The notes under the pieces: generated by a model
What the model saw: only the letters and a program-made list of their open reading frames with translations
Database searches by the model: none
Told to the model about the DNA's origin: nothing
Translations under genes and position numbers: made by a program
Shown here: positions 33,638 through 41,639 of the stretch, in pieces
Layout of the letters: every line of letters starts with the position of its first letter
Position numbering within the stretch: position 1 is the first letter of the stretch
Assembly (NCBI GenBank): GCA_036389135.1
Contig: DASVQP010000102.1
Span: 1 to 51,258 of the forward strand
Reading direction: 5' to 3'
Length of the DNA: 51,258 nt
Source: Longimicrobium sp.
GTDB lineage: Bacteria; Gemmatimonadota; Gemmatimonadetes; Longimicrobiales; Longimicrobiaceae

Positions 33638-34375
33638 ATGCATCTTGGCTTCACCAGCGAGCGCCTCGCGCAATTGGCGCGCATGGAGCGCTGGCACTTC
33701 TGGTTCGTGGGCCGGCGCGCGCTGATCGACGGGCTCCTGGACCGCCACGTAGTTCGCCCGGAGCCGCGCGTCCTGGACCTGGGGTGCGGCACCGGGCTGA
33801 TGCTGCAACGCCTGGAGCGCCGCGGATGCCGTGCGGTGGGGGTGGACATGCGTCCCGAAGGGCTGCGCCACCTCCGCCAGGCCAGCCCCGGCTCGCCCAC
33901 GGTGCAGGCGGACGCGACTCACCTTCCATTCGCGGGGGACTCCTTCGACGCGCTGCTGCTGCTGGACATCGTGGAGCACGTGGACGACCGCGCGCTGCTC
34001 GCGGAGGTCCGCCGCGTCCTGCGGCCGGGCGGTGTGGCCGTGCTGACCGTGCCCGCCTTCCCCTGGCTCTGGAGCTACCGCGACGAGGCCGCGGGGCACC
34101 TGCGCCGCTACACCCGGCGCGGCCTCATGGGAAGCCTGGCCGGGGCGGGACTCGCGATCAGGGAGGTGCGCTACTACCAGTTCCTCCTCTTTCCATTGGT
34201 GGTCGTGAGCCGCTGGCTCGGCCGCCGGGGCGCCGCGATGAGAGACGCGGAGGAGCGGCCGGGCGGTGCTCTCAATGCGCTGCTCTCGCGAGTCAACCGG
34301 GCGGAGGCGGCGCTGGGCCGGTTCGTGCCCTGGCCGTGGGGCTCCTCGCTCGCGGCGGTGTGCGTGAAGGAGTGA
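33638..34375 (+). CDS. Class I SAM-dependent methyltransferase
   Basis: A 245-residue methyltransferase. Motif I reads VLDLGCGTGLML, followed by GVDMRPEG, ADATHLPFAGDSFDALLLLDIVEHV and LRPGGVAVLTVPAF, the Methyltransf_11 pattern. The last third (YYQFLLFPLVVVSRWLG) is hydrophobic and may rest on the membrane. Such proteins in polysaccharide loci methylate sugars or lipid intermediates. The ATG at 33638 lacks a clear ribosome site, and upstream codons do not look coding. It is the first gene of a plus-strand run, and its stop overlaps the aldolase region (GTGA). Confidence 0.85.
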   Translation: MHLGFTSERLAQLARMERWHFWFVGRRALIDGLLDRHVVRPEPRVLDLGCGTGLMLQRLERRGCRAVGVDMRPEGLRHLRQASPGSPTVQADATHLPFAGDSFDALLLLDIVEHVDDRALLAEVRRVLRPGGVAVLTVPAFPWLWSYRDEAAGHLRRYTRRGLMGSLAGAGLAIREVRYYQFLLFPLVVVSRWLGRRGAAMRDAEERPGGALNALLSRVNRAEAALGRFVPWPWGSSLAAVCVKE

Positions 34376-34380
34376 GCCCG

Positions 34381-35175
34381 GTGCGCGACTTCGGTCTTCT
34401 GCTCTTCTCCAACCGGCCCGAGTTCGCGAGCCGCTCCGTGGCCGCGGGGGCGGCCGGGATCATCGTGGACTGGGAGCACCTGGGGAAGGCCACGCGCCAG
34501 CTCGACCGCGACACGGAGATCAACCGCCACACCGCGGCGGACCTCCGCCGGATCCGGGCATGCACCGACGCCCCGGTGATCTGCCGCGTCAACGGCGACC
34601 ATGCGCGGCGGGAGGAGGAGGTAGAGGAGGCGGTGGCCGGAGGCGCGGACGAGATCCTGCTGCCCATGGTGCGAGCGGAGGCGGAGGTGGAGGAAGTGCT
34701 CGGCCAGGTGGCGGGGCGCTGCCGGGTGGGGATTCTCGTGGAGACCGTGGACGCGGTCGAGCGGGCGCCGCGGCTCGCGCGGCTGCCGCTCTCCCGCGTG
34801 TACGTGGGGCTGAACGACCTGCACATCGAGCGGGGCACCCCCAGCATCTTCACCTCGCTCGCGGACGGAACGGTGGAGCGCGTGCTCCGCTGCTTCCGGG
34901 TGCCTTACGGCTTCGGCGGCCTCACCCTGCCGGACCGGGGGAACCCGATCCCCTCCCGCCTCCTGATGGGGGAGATGATCCGGCTCGGCTGCCGGTTCAG
35001 CTTCCTGCGGCGCTCCTTCCATGCCGACGTCGCGGATCCCGCCACGGGGATCCCGCGCATCCAGGCAGCCCTCACGGCGATGCGGAGCCGGGATCCCGAA
35101 GCGGTGGCCCGCGACCGGGAGCTGCTGCTGGGGGCGGTTGGTGCACTGGACGCGCCCGCTCGCCGGCTGGCATGA
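34381..35175 (+). CDS. HpcH/HpaI-type aldolase
   Basis: About 264 residues with a phosphoenolpyruvate/pyruvate TIM-barrel pattern: AGIIVDWEHLGK at the first strand, APVICRVNG, GADEILLPMV, VGILVETVDAVE (metal-binding Glu) and VYVGLNDLHIERG (Asp). Family enzymes cleave or form 4-hydroxy-2-oxo acids using pyruvate. A GTG at 34381 has AAGGAG eight bases upstream; a GTG at 34372 overlapping the previous stop is an alternative. It overlaps a 2-hydroxyacid dehydrogenase gene (ATGA), which suggests that the two act in sequence on a 2-oxo acid destined for the polysaccharide. The actual substrate is unknown. Confidence 0.8.
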   Translation: MRDFGLLLFSNRPEFASRSVAAGAAGIIVDWEHLGKATRQLDRDTEINRHTAADLRRIRACTDAPVICRVNGDHARREEEVEEAVAGGADEILLPMVRAEAEVEEVLGQVAGRCRVGILVETVDAVERAPRLARLPLSRVYVGLNDLHIERGTPSIFTSLADGTVERVLRCFRVPYGFGGLTLPDRGNPIPSRLLMGEMIRLGCRFSFLRRSFHADVADPATGIPRIQAALTAMRSRDPEAVARDRELLLGAVGALDAPARRLA

Positions 35176-36122
35176 GGGTGCTGCTGATGTACCCGCCGTC
35201 GCCGGCGCACCGCGCGGCGCTGGAGGAGGCGGCTCCCGGGGTGGAGATCCGCGTCGCGTCCTCCGCCGAGGACGCGGCGCGCCACATCGCCGGCGCGGAT
35301 GCGGTGCTTGGCAACCGCTACTTCCTCCAGTCGCTCCCCCGCGCGCGCCGCCTGCGCTGGATGCAGTCCAACTCCATGGGAATGGATCTGGTGCTCTCCG
35401 CGGGCGAGCTGCTGGACGGGGTGGCCGTGACCAGCGTCCGCGGCGTCTACGACGACGAGGTGGCGGAGCACGCGCTGGCGCTCGCGCTGGCCCTCCTGCG
35501 CGATCTGCACCGCCTTCGCGACGATCAGCGCGAGCGGAGGTGGACGCGCCGCCCACTGGCCCGGCTCTCGGAGAGCCGGGCGCTCGTGCTGGGGTGGGGT
35601 GGGGTGGGGGTCGGGATCGCGCGCCGGCTGGCCGCCCTGGGCGTCCGGGTGGAGGGGGTGCGACGGAGCCATCGCGGCGCGGCCGCGGGGGACTCCACGG
35701 GCTTCCCGGTCTGGGGCCCCGACCGCTGGCGCGACCGGCTGCCCCACGCGGAGCTCCTCTTCCTGGCGCTCCCCCTCACGCCGGACACCCGCTGCCTGGT
35801 GGGGCGCGCGGAGCTGGCGGCGCTCCCGCATCATGCGCGGGTGATCAACGTGGGGCGCGGTGGGACCATCGACCAGGCGGCGCTCCTGGAGGCGCTGGCG
35901 GCGGGCCGGCTCGGCGGCGCCGCCCTGGACGTGCTGGAAGAGGAGCCGCCCTCACCGGACTTCGCGGGGTGGGCGGAGCCACGGCTGATCGTGACGCCCC
36001 ACGTGGCGCGCAGCATGGAGCTTCCCCCACACCGCTGGGAGCCTCTCTTCGTGGAGAACCTCCGGCGGTTCGCGGCGGGCGAGCCCCTGTGCAACGTGGT
36101 GAGCCGCGAATTGGGCTACTGA
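35172..36122 (+). CDS. D-isomer-specific 2-hydroxyacid dehydrogenase
   Basis: A 316-residue NAD(P)-dependent enzyme. The cofactor motif is GWGGVGVGIARRLAALG, with the catalytic Arg in INVGRGGTID, Glu in LDVLEEEP and His in VTPHVARSM. It reduces 2-oxo acids to D-2-hydroxyacids or the reverse. The ATG overlaps the aldolase stop (ATGA). Placed between an aldolase and a glycosyltransferase, it may prepare a hydroxyacid substituent of the glycan (for example a lactyl- or glyceryl-type group); this is an inference. Confidence 0.88.
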   Translation: MRVLLMYPPSPAHRAALEEAAPGVEIRVASSAEDAARHIAGADAVLGNRYFLQSLPRARRLRWMQSNSMGMDLVLSAGELLDGVAVTSVRGVYDDEVAEHALALALALLRDLHRLRDDQRERRWTRRPLARLSESRALVLGWGGVGVGIARRLAALGVRVEGVRRSHRGAAAGDSTGFPVWGPDRWRDRLPHAELLFLALPLTPDTRCLVGRAELAALPHHARVINVGRGGTIDQAALLEALAAGRLGGAALDVLEEEPPSPDFAGWAEPRLIVTPHVARSMELPPHRWEPLFVENLRRFAAGEPLCNVVSRELGY

Positions 36123-36125
36123 GCC

Positions 36126-36923
36126 ATGCGTCCACAGGTGAGCATCGTCATACCGGTATACCGCAACGCGGACACCCTGGCCGAGCTCTACCGGCAGCTG
36201 GCGCGCGCGGTGGGGGAGCGCTGGAGCCTGGAGATCGTCTTCGTGGACGACGCCTGCCCGGCCGGGTCGCTGGAAGTGCTGCGCCGGCTGGCGGCGGCCG
36301 ACGGGCGCGTAGCCGTCGTCGCGCTCGCCGCGAACGTGGGGCAGAACCGGGCGGTGCTCACGGGGCTGGGCTACGCCAGGGGGAAGGTGGTGGTGGTGAT
36401 GGATGCCGATCTCCAGGACCCTCCCGAGGCCGTCCCGCTCCTGGTGGACGCGCTCGGCCGCGGGCCGGCAGCGGTGTTCGCCGGGCGGCGCGGCTCGTAC
36501 CAGCCGGCGGCCCGCATGGCGTGCACGCACGTCTTTCGCTGGGTGCTGCACCATCTCTCGATGCGTCGCCTGCCCCGCGACGCGGGACTCTTCGTGGCCA
36601 TGAAGCGCGGCGTCGCGGAGCGGCTCGCCCGTTCCGCGGATCCCCGCCCGTACGTGGTGGGGATGATCGGGCGGGCGGGCGTCCCCGTGCACTCCATTCC
36701 GGTGGAGCGGCGGCCGAATCCAGCCGGCCGGTCGGGGTACAGCGGGTGGATGCGGCTGCGCCTCGCCGCCCAGGCCGTGGCGGGGCTGCTGGCCCCTCCC
36801 CGCGCGCCGGCCAGCGTCCCGGCGGTGCGCGTCGCGGAGCTCATCGGCGCCCCTTTTCACGAGCCCGCGCCTTACACTCTGGCCGCAAGCACCCCGGCCC
36901 CACTCACCACCGAGCCACGATGA
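36126..36923 (+). CDS. Family 2 glycosyltransferase (DPMS/ArnC-like)
   Basis: A 265-residue GT-A enzyme. It starts VSIVIPVYRNADTL, has the FVDDACP nucleotide site, ANVGQNRAVLTGLGYARG, and VVVMDADLQDPPE, the DxD-containing motif of polyprenyl-phosphate sugar transferases. Unlike ArnC it lacks obvious C-terminal membrane helices. It likely transfers a sugar to a lipid carrier or the growing repeat unit. It begins three bases after the dehydrogenase stop, and its own stop overlaps the next start (ATGA). Confidence 0.9.
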   Translation: MRPQVSIVIPVYRNADTLAELYRQLARAVGERWSLEIVFVDDACPAGSLEVLRRLAAADGRVAVVALAANVGQNRAVLTGLGYARGKVVVVMDADLQDPPEAVPLLVDALGRGPAAVFAGRRGSYQPAARMACTHVFRWVLHHLSMRRLPRDAGLFVAMKRGVAERLARSADPRPYVVGMIGRAGVPVHSIPVERRPNPAGRSGYSGWMRLRLAAQAVAGLLAPPRAPASVPAVRVAELIGAPFHEPAPYTLAASTPAPLTTEPR

Positions 36924-37663
36924 ACCATTCGACCCCGTCGCTGCGGGAGCACAACCGGCAGCAGATCGACTACTTCGAGGGTACCCTCAAGCGCACCATG
37001 GTCCCGACGGAGACGCCGTACGTGCGGCGCCACGTGGACGAGCTCGTCCGGTTCGCGGAGATCGGCCCCGACGACCGGGTGCTGGAGGTGGGGTGCGGGA
37101 TGGGACGCTACACGCTGCCCCTCGCCCGGCGAGGGGTGAACGTGGAGGGGCTGGACCTCGCCCCCGCTCTGCTGGAGCGGCTGCGCGCCTACGCGGACGG
37201 CCTGGAGATCCCCCTCCACTGCGCGGACATCATCGATCATCCGCCGGAGCTGAGGGGGCGATTCGACGCGGTCGTCGGCTTCTTCACGCTGCACCACCTG
37301 CACGACCTGGAGCTCTGCTACGCGGCGATGGCGAAGCTGGTGCGGCCGGGCGGACGCATCGTCTTCCTGGAGCCCAACGCCTACAATCCGCTGTACTACA
37401 TCCAGATCCTCGCCACCCCCCGGATGACTTGGGAGGGGGACGGAGGGATCGTCCACATGCGGCGCAACCGGGTGTTTCGCGCAATGCGCGCCGCCGGCCT
37501 GGTGGGGGCGGAGCTGCGCCGCTTCGGCTTCTTCCCCCCGTTCCTCACGAACCGCCCCGCGGGCGCGTCAGCGGAGCGTGTGCTGGAGCGCGTGCCCCTG
37601 TGGCGCGCGGCCCTCCCGTTCCAGCTCTTTCGCGGCGACCGCCCCGCCGTGTCCCCGGGGTGA
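36920..37663 (+). CDS. Class I SAM-dependent methyltransferase
   Basis: A 247-residue protein with VLEVGCGMGRYTLPLARRG (motif I), VEGLDLAPALLERL, the FDAVVGFFTLHHLHD segment and VRPGGRIVFLEPNAYNP. It resembles sugar or small-molecule methyltransferases of the Methyltransf_25 type. It overlaps both neighbours by four bases (ATGA before, GTGA after), so translation is coupled. It is one of three methyltransferases in the cluster, suggesting a heavily methylated glycan. Confidence 0.88.
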   Translation: MNHSTPSLREHNRQQIDYFEGTLKRTMVPTETPYVRRHVDELVRFAEIGPDDRVLEVGCGMGRYTLPLARRGVNVEGLDLAPALLERLRAYADGLEIPLHCADIIDHPPELRGRFDAVVGFFTLHHLHDLELCYAAMAKLVRPGGRIVFLEPNAYNPLYYIQILATPRMTWEGDGGIVHMRRNRVFRAMRAAGLVGAELRRFGFFPPFLTNRPAGASAERVLERVPLWRAALPFQLFRGDRPAVSPG

Positions 37664-39351
37664 GCTCCGGCTCGCGCGCGGCGAGCGTCACGGTGGGGTG
37701 GCGCGCGTGGGCGGCGGCGGGTGCCGCCGTCTTCGCGCTGGCGCTTGCGTTCAGCGCCGCCAGCGGGTTCGGGATGGCGGACGAGGCCTGGTACCTGCGC
37801 GTGATCTACCGGGTGCTTGCGGGGGAGGTGCTCTACCGGGACGTCTTCCTGGGGGTCACCCCTCTTTCGGTCTACGTGGTCGCGCCGCTCGCGGCCCTGT
37901 TCGGGACGGAAGTCCTGGTGGTCAAGGCCGTAGTGGCGCTCTGCTTCACCGCGTCGGTGCTGACCGGCTGCGGGATCTGCCGGCAGCTCGGCCTCGGGTG
38001 GCGCCCCACACTCACGTTCGGCGCTTCGCTGTTCGTGTACCTGCTGCCGGGGGCCACGCTCCTGGGCTCGCCGTACTCCGTGCTCGCGCAGGCACTCCTG
38101 CTCGGCTGCTTCGCGTGCGCCCTGCGGTGGCTGCACGACGCGCGGGCGCCCGCCGGCGGGCCGGGGGCGGGGCGGGGCATGCTGGCGGCGGCGGGGACGG
38201 CGGCGGGGCTCTGCTTCATGGCCAAGCAGAACATCGGGGTGTTTGCGCTGGCCGCACTGATGGCCACCGTGGTGGTCGCGTCCCGCGGCGCTCGCCCGCG
38301 GGCCGTTCTCGGCCGTCTCGCGCTGATAGCGGGCGTCTTCGCGGGCGTGGTGGCGCTCGTGGCCGCTCCCGTGGCGGCGAGCGGGGGGTTGGAGGCGCTC
38401 GTCGATTACGGCTTCACGGGAAAGGGCGCCTACGTGCGCGCGGGGCGCATCTCGTATTGGGACGGGGTGGCGGAGCTCGTCTCGGTGCTGGGCGCCCTCC
38501 CGGACCGGCTCTCCATGCGCTTCCTCTGGCAGCACCAGTTCGCCCTTCCGTTCGTCGTCTTCCCGGTGATGCTGGCGGCCTGGAGCGGGGCGGAGCCGGA
38601 GCGGCGGATCGAGTGCGCCGCCGTGCTCCTCTTCGTGGCCGCGGGATTCCTGGGGGTCTTTCCCCGGGCGACTGCCTCCCACCTCGCGCTCGGGAACCCG
38701 CTCCTCCTGCTGGGCCTGGTCCACGGCTGGGACCAGCTCCGCGCCCGCGCCCCGGCTCCGCGTCTGGTGGAGGCGGCCGCCGTGGCGTGGGTGGGAATCC
38801 TCCTGGCCGGCACGGCGTACGTGCCGGTTCGGCTGCTGGCCTCGGGCCGGCTCGAGCTCTCGAGGCTTCCCCATTTCCGTGGCGTGGTGGTGGACCCCGG
38901 GTTGTCCCGCAGAGCGCTTTCCACGGCGCGGCAGCTGTCGGGCTCTACGAGCGACCGCGAGATCTTTCTCATCACCCCGCACGCGGGATTCTACTATCTG
39001 CTCACGGGGCTCGATAACCCGACGCCATACGACTACCCCATGGTGACCGCCTTCGGCTCCCGCGGAGAGGCGCGAGTGGAGGCGATGCTGCGCGGGGGGC
39101 GCATCCGGGCCGCGTGCGTTGACCCGGCCATCCCCCCGGTCCTTCACCCCGCCCGTGTGGTGAACGCGGTCCGGGGCCAGCTGCGCTTCAGCCACCCCAC
39201 GCGGCTCTGCTCCGTGTACGCCGCCCCTGACGCCGCGCGTCCGCCGCGCCGGGCGCGAGATCACGTCCGCCGGCCCGGGCGGGCAGGCGCTGAGTGCGTC
39301 GCCCGGGCCGCGTGCCATCAGGCGGTTGCAGGCGGCCACCCCGTTCCGTAG
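37660..39351 (+). CDS. GT-C family membrane glycosyltransferase-like protein
   Basis: About 563 residues with ten or more hydrophobic helices. The first periplasmic loop holds GMADEAWYLRVIYRVLAGEVLYRDVF, matching the acidic DE motif of ArnT/family-39 glycosyltransferases, which use polyprenyl-phosphate sugars. A GTG overlaps the preceding stop (GTGA). The last 40 residues (after SVYAAPD) are Arg/Pro-rich, look non-native, and overlap the duplicated element at 39287; the stop TAG is part of that element. The true C-terminus may have been changed by insertion of the element. Confidence 0.8.
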   Translation: MSSGSRAASVTVGWRAWAAAGAAVFALALAFSAASGFGMADEAWYLRVIYRVLAGEVLYRDVFLGVTPLSVYVVAPLAALFGTEVLVVKAVVALCFTASVLTGCGICRQLGLGWRPTLTFGASLFVYLLPGATLLGSPYSVLAQALLLGCFACALRWLHDARAPAGGPGAGRGMLAAAGTAAGLCFMAKQNIGVFALAALMATVVVASRGARPRAVLGRLALIAGVFAGVVALVAAPVAASGGLEALVDYGFTGKGAYVRAGRISYWDGVAELVSVLGALPDRLSMRFLWQHQFALPFVVFPVMLAAWSGAEPERRIECAAVLLFVAAGFLGVFPRATASHLALGNPLLLLGLVHGWDQLRARAPAPRLVEAAAVAWVGILLAGTAYVPVRLLASGRLELSRLPHFRGVVVDPGLSRRALSTARQLSGSTSDREIFLITPHAGFYYLLTGLDNPTPYDYPMVTAFGSRGEARVEAMLRGGRIRAACVDPAIPPVLHPARVVNAVRGQLRFSHPTRLCSVYAAPDAARPPRRARDHVRRPGRAGAECVARAACHQAVAGGHPVP

Positions 39352-39362
39352 TCTTCCCGCGG
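39287..39362 (+). promoter_or_regulatory. Duplicated upstream element, copy B
   Basis: This matches copy A at 33428-33502, including an identical 15-base GTAGTCTTCCCGCGG end (39348-39362). It overlaps the 3' end of the preceding gene and lies 54 bases before the likely start of the next glycosyltransferase, so it may begin a second transcription unit within the cluster. Confidence 0.55.
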
Positions 39363-39416
39363 CACCTACGCGACACCGCGCGCGGGGCGCCCTGGCCCAC
39401 GATCGGGAGGACCGCA

Positions 39417-40655
39417 ATCGCGCCGCACGAAGAATCCGCATCCCCCGGCCCCCTTCCGGGCGGCGACGTCGTGCACCTCGTGGCCAGGATGGGCCAGCCA
39501 TCCAGCGGGCAGGCGCGGGCCGTGTGGGACCTCGCGGCCGCGCAGGGGGAGCTCGGCTGCCGCGTGGCCATCCACACCACCAGCGGCTGGGCGGACGACC
39601 CGGTCGCCGACGCCGCCGTGCCGGTGCGCCCCCGCGTCAGGGTCTTCCCCGTCGCCGGACCCGCCTCCATCGGCTTCAGCCCCGCGGCGGAAAGGTGGGC
39701 GCGCTCCCCGGAGGCGGCCGGGTTCCCCGTGCTGCACCAGCACGGGATCTGGCAGGCCTTCTCGCGGGTGACCCTCGGCTGGCGCGAGCGGCTGCGCCGG
39801 CCCACCGTCGTGGCTCCGCACGGCAGCCTGGATCCGGCGGTGCTCTCGCACTCGCAGTGGAAGAAGGCGCTCGCGAGGCTGGCGTACGAGGGGCGGAACC
39901 TCGCAGGCGCCTCGTGCCTCCACGCCACCGCCGCCGGCGAGCTCCTCCAGCTGCGGGAGCTGGGGTTCAGGAACCCCGTCGCCGTCCTTCCCAACGGCGT
40001 ATCGGAGGCGTGGCTCTCCAGCGTGGGCGATGCCGCGCGCTTCCGCGCCGCGCACGGGCTGTCCGCGAACGCACGAATCCTCCTGTACATCTCGCGCATC
40101 CATCCGCTCAAGCGGCTGATGACGCTGGTGGAGGCATTCGGGAGCAATCGCCGCCTGCTGGACGGGTGGGAGCTCGTCGTCGCGGGCCCCAGCTACCATC
40201 CGGCGTACCTGCACGCGGTGCAGACGCGCATCGCCGAGCAGGGGCTTTCAGCGCGAATTCACGTCGTGGGGGAGCTGCGCGGTGCCGCCCGCCGGGATGC
40301 CTTCGCGGCCGCCGAGCTGATGGTACTGCCGTCGCGGAGCGAGAACTTCAGCCTGGTGGTGGCCGAGGCGCTGGGCGTGGGGGTGCCGGTGATCGCCACG
40401 CGCGGCGCGGTCGCGTGGGAGGCGCTGGAGACCGAGCGGTGCGGGTGGTGGGTCAATCCCGATCTCGCTAGCTTGGAAGGTGCCCTGCTCTCCGCCACGC
40501 GCCGGACCCCGGCGGAGTTGCGCGCAATGGGCGGGCGCGGGCGTGCCCTGGTACTGCGCGACTACCGCTGGGCTCCCATCGCCCGCCGGACGCTGGAGCT
40601 GTACTCGTGGCTGGCGGGCGACGCGGCCCGCCCGGAGTTCGTGGCGGTGGGCTAG
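39417..40655 (+). CDS. Family 4 glycosyltransferase
   Basis: About 412 residues of GT-B fold. N-terminal half: VVHLVARMGQPSSGQARAVWDLA and VLHQHGIW. C-terminal half: ILLYISRIHPLKRL, LVVAGP, and LMVLPSRSENFSLVVAEALGVGVPVIAT with the ExxxxxxxE nucleotide-sugar motif. It transfers a sugar from a nucleotide donor. Start is unclear: an ATC at 39417 is in frame and six bases after a perfect GGGAGG, whereas the next usable GTG (39471) would cut into the first strand and the far GTG at 39294 lies in repeat DNA. Confidence 0.87.
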   Translation: MAPHEESASPGPLPGGDVVHLVARMGQPSSGQARAVWDLAAAQGELGCRVAIHTTSGWADDPVADAAVPVRPRVRVFPVAGPASIGFSPAAERWARSPEAAGFPVLHQHGIWQAFSRVTLGWRERLRRPTVVAPHGSLDPAVLSHSQWKKALARLAYEGRNLAGASCLHATAAGELLQLRELGFRNPVAVLPNGVSEAWLSSVGDAARFRAAHGLSANARILLYISRIHPLKRLMTLVEAFGSNRRLLDGWELVVAGPSYHPAYLHAVQTRIAEQGLSARIHVVGELRGAARRDAFAAAELMVLPSRSENFSLVVAEALGVGVPVIATRGAVAWEALETERCGWWVNPDLASLEGALLSATRRTPAELRAMGGRGRALVLRDYRWAPIARRTLELYSWLAGDAARPEFVAVG

Positions 40656-40709
40656 ACCAGCTCCATCAATCCGGCGGCCGACCGAATTTCCAGCTCCACG
40701 GAAGCAGCC

Positions 40710-41639
40710 TTGAGCATCGCCATCGCCATCACGACGTACCAGCGGCCCCGCCTGCTGGCGCGCCTCCTGGAGAGCATACGGGTCCAGGAGGCGGAGCCCG
40801 CGCTCGCTTCGTCGCTGCACGTGGTGGTGGTGGACAACGATGCCGCCGCTCCGGCCCGCCCCCTCGTGGATACGGCACGCCCGGGATTCCCCTTTCCACT
40901 GCACTACTCGGTGGAACCCGTCCGGAGCATCTCCCTCGCCCGGAACCACGGGGTGCGGATGGCGCTGGAGCTCGGCGCGCGCTTCGTCGCCTTCATCGAC
41001 GACGACGAGGAGGCGAGCCCGGGGTGGATCGCCGAGCTCGCGCGGGTCCAGCGCGAATGCCGCGCGGACGTCGTGTGGGGGCGCGTGGTGCCGCGCCTGC
41101 CGGAGGGCACCCCCCGGTGGGTGGCGCGGGGGGGGTTCTTCGACCGCGGCTCGTACCCAACGGGAAAGCGGATGACGGTGGCCGAGACCGCCAACGCCCT
41201 CGTCGCGGCCCATCTGCTGAGCGCGCCGGAGGGTCCGTTCGACCCCCGGTTCGGGATCTCCGGAGGCGGCGACAGCCACTTCTTCCGCCGCGTGGTAGAC
41301 GCGGGCGGCACCATCGTGTGGGCGCACGACGCGGTGGTGTTCGAAACCGTGCCCGTGGAGCGGGCGAACGCCCGGTGGATCCTGCGGCGCGCCTTCCGCA
41401 ACGGAAACGGCTCGGTTTACGTGGAGCGGGCGGTCAGCCCCGCTCGCCGGTGGCTCCCTCCCCGCCTGGCCAGGGCGACGGGCCGCATCGCGCTGGGGAT
41501 GGTGATGCTCCCCGCGGCTCCCCTGCGCGGCCGGGCACTGGCGGTGGCCGCGCTGCGGAACATCGCGATCGGCCTGGGCGCGTACTCCGGCATCCTCGGC
41601 TACCGCTACGTCGCCTACCGGCAGGTCGATGGAAGCTGA
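40710..41639 (+). CDS. Family 2 glycosyltransferase
   Basis: A 309-residue GT-A enzyme beginning IAIAITTYQRPRLLARLLESI. It has HVVVVDNDA, VRSISLARNHGVRMAL and FIDDDEEASPGWI (DxD-like metal site), then GGGDSHFFRRV and a hydrophobic C-terminus (IALGMVMLPAAPLRGRAL and ALRNIAIGLGAYSGILGY). Start is TTG at 40710 with CGGAAG upstream. Its end overlaps the flippase gene by 11 bases. It probably adds a residue to the lipid-linked repeat unit at the membrane face. Confidence 0.88.
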   Translation: MSIAIAITTYQRPRLLARLLESIRVQEAEPALASSLHVVVVDNDAAAPARPLVDTARPGFPFPLHYSVEPVRSISLARNHGVRMALELGARFVAFIDDDEEASPGWIAELARVQRECRADVVWGRVVPRLPEGTPRWVARGGFFDRGSYPTGKRMTVAETANALVAAHLLSAPEGPFDPRFGISGGGDSHFFRRVVDAGGTIVWAHDAVVFETVPVERANARWILRRAFRNGNGSVYVERAVSPARRWLPPRLARATGRIALGMVMLPAAPLRGRALAVAALRNIAIGLGAYSGILGYRYVAYRQVDGS

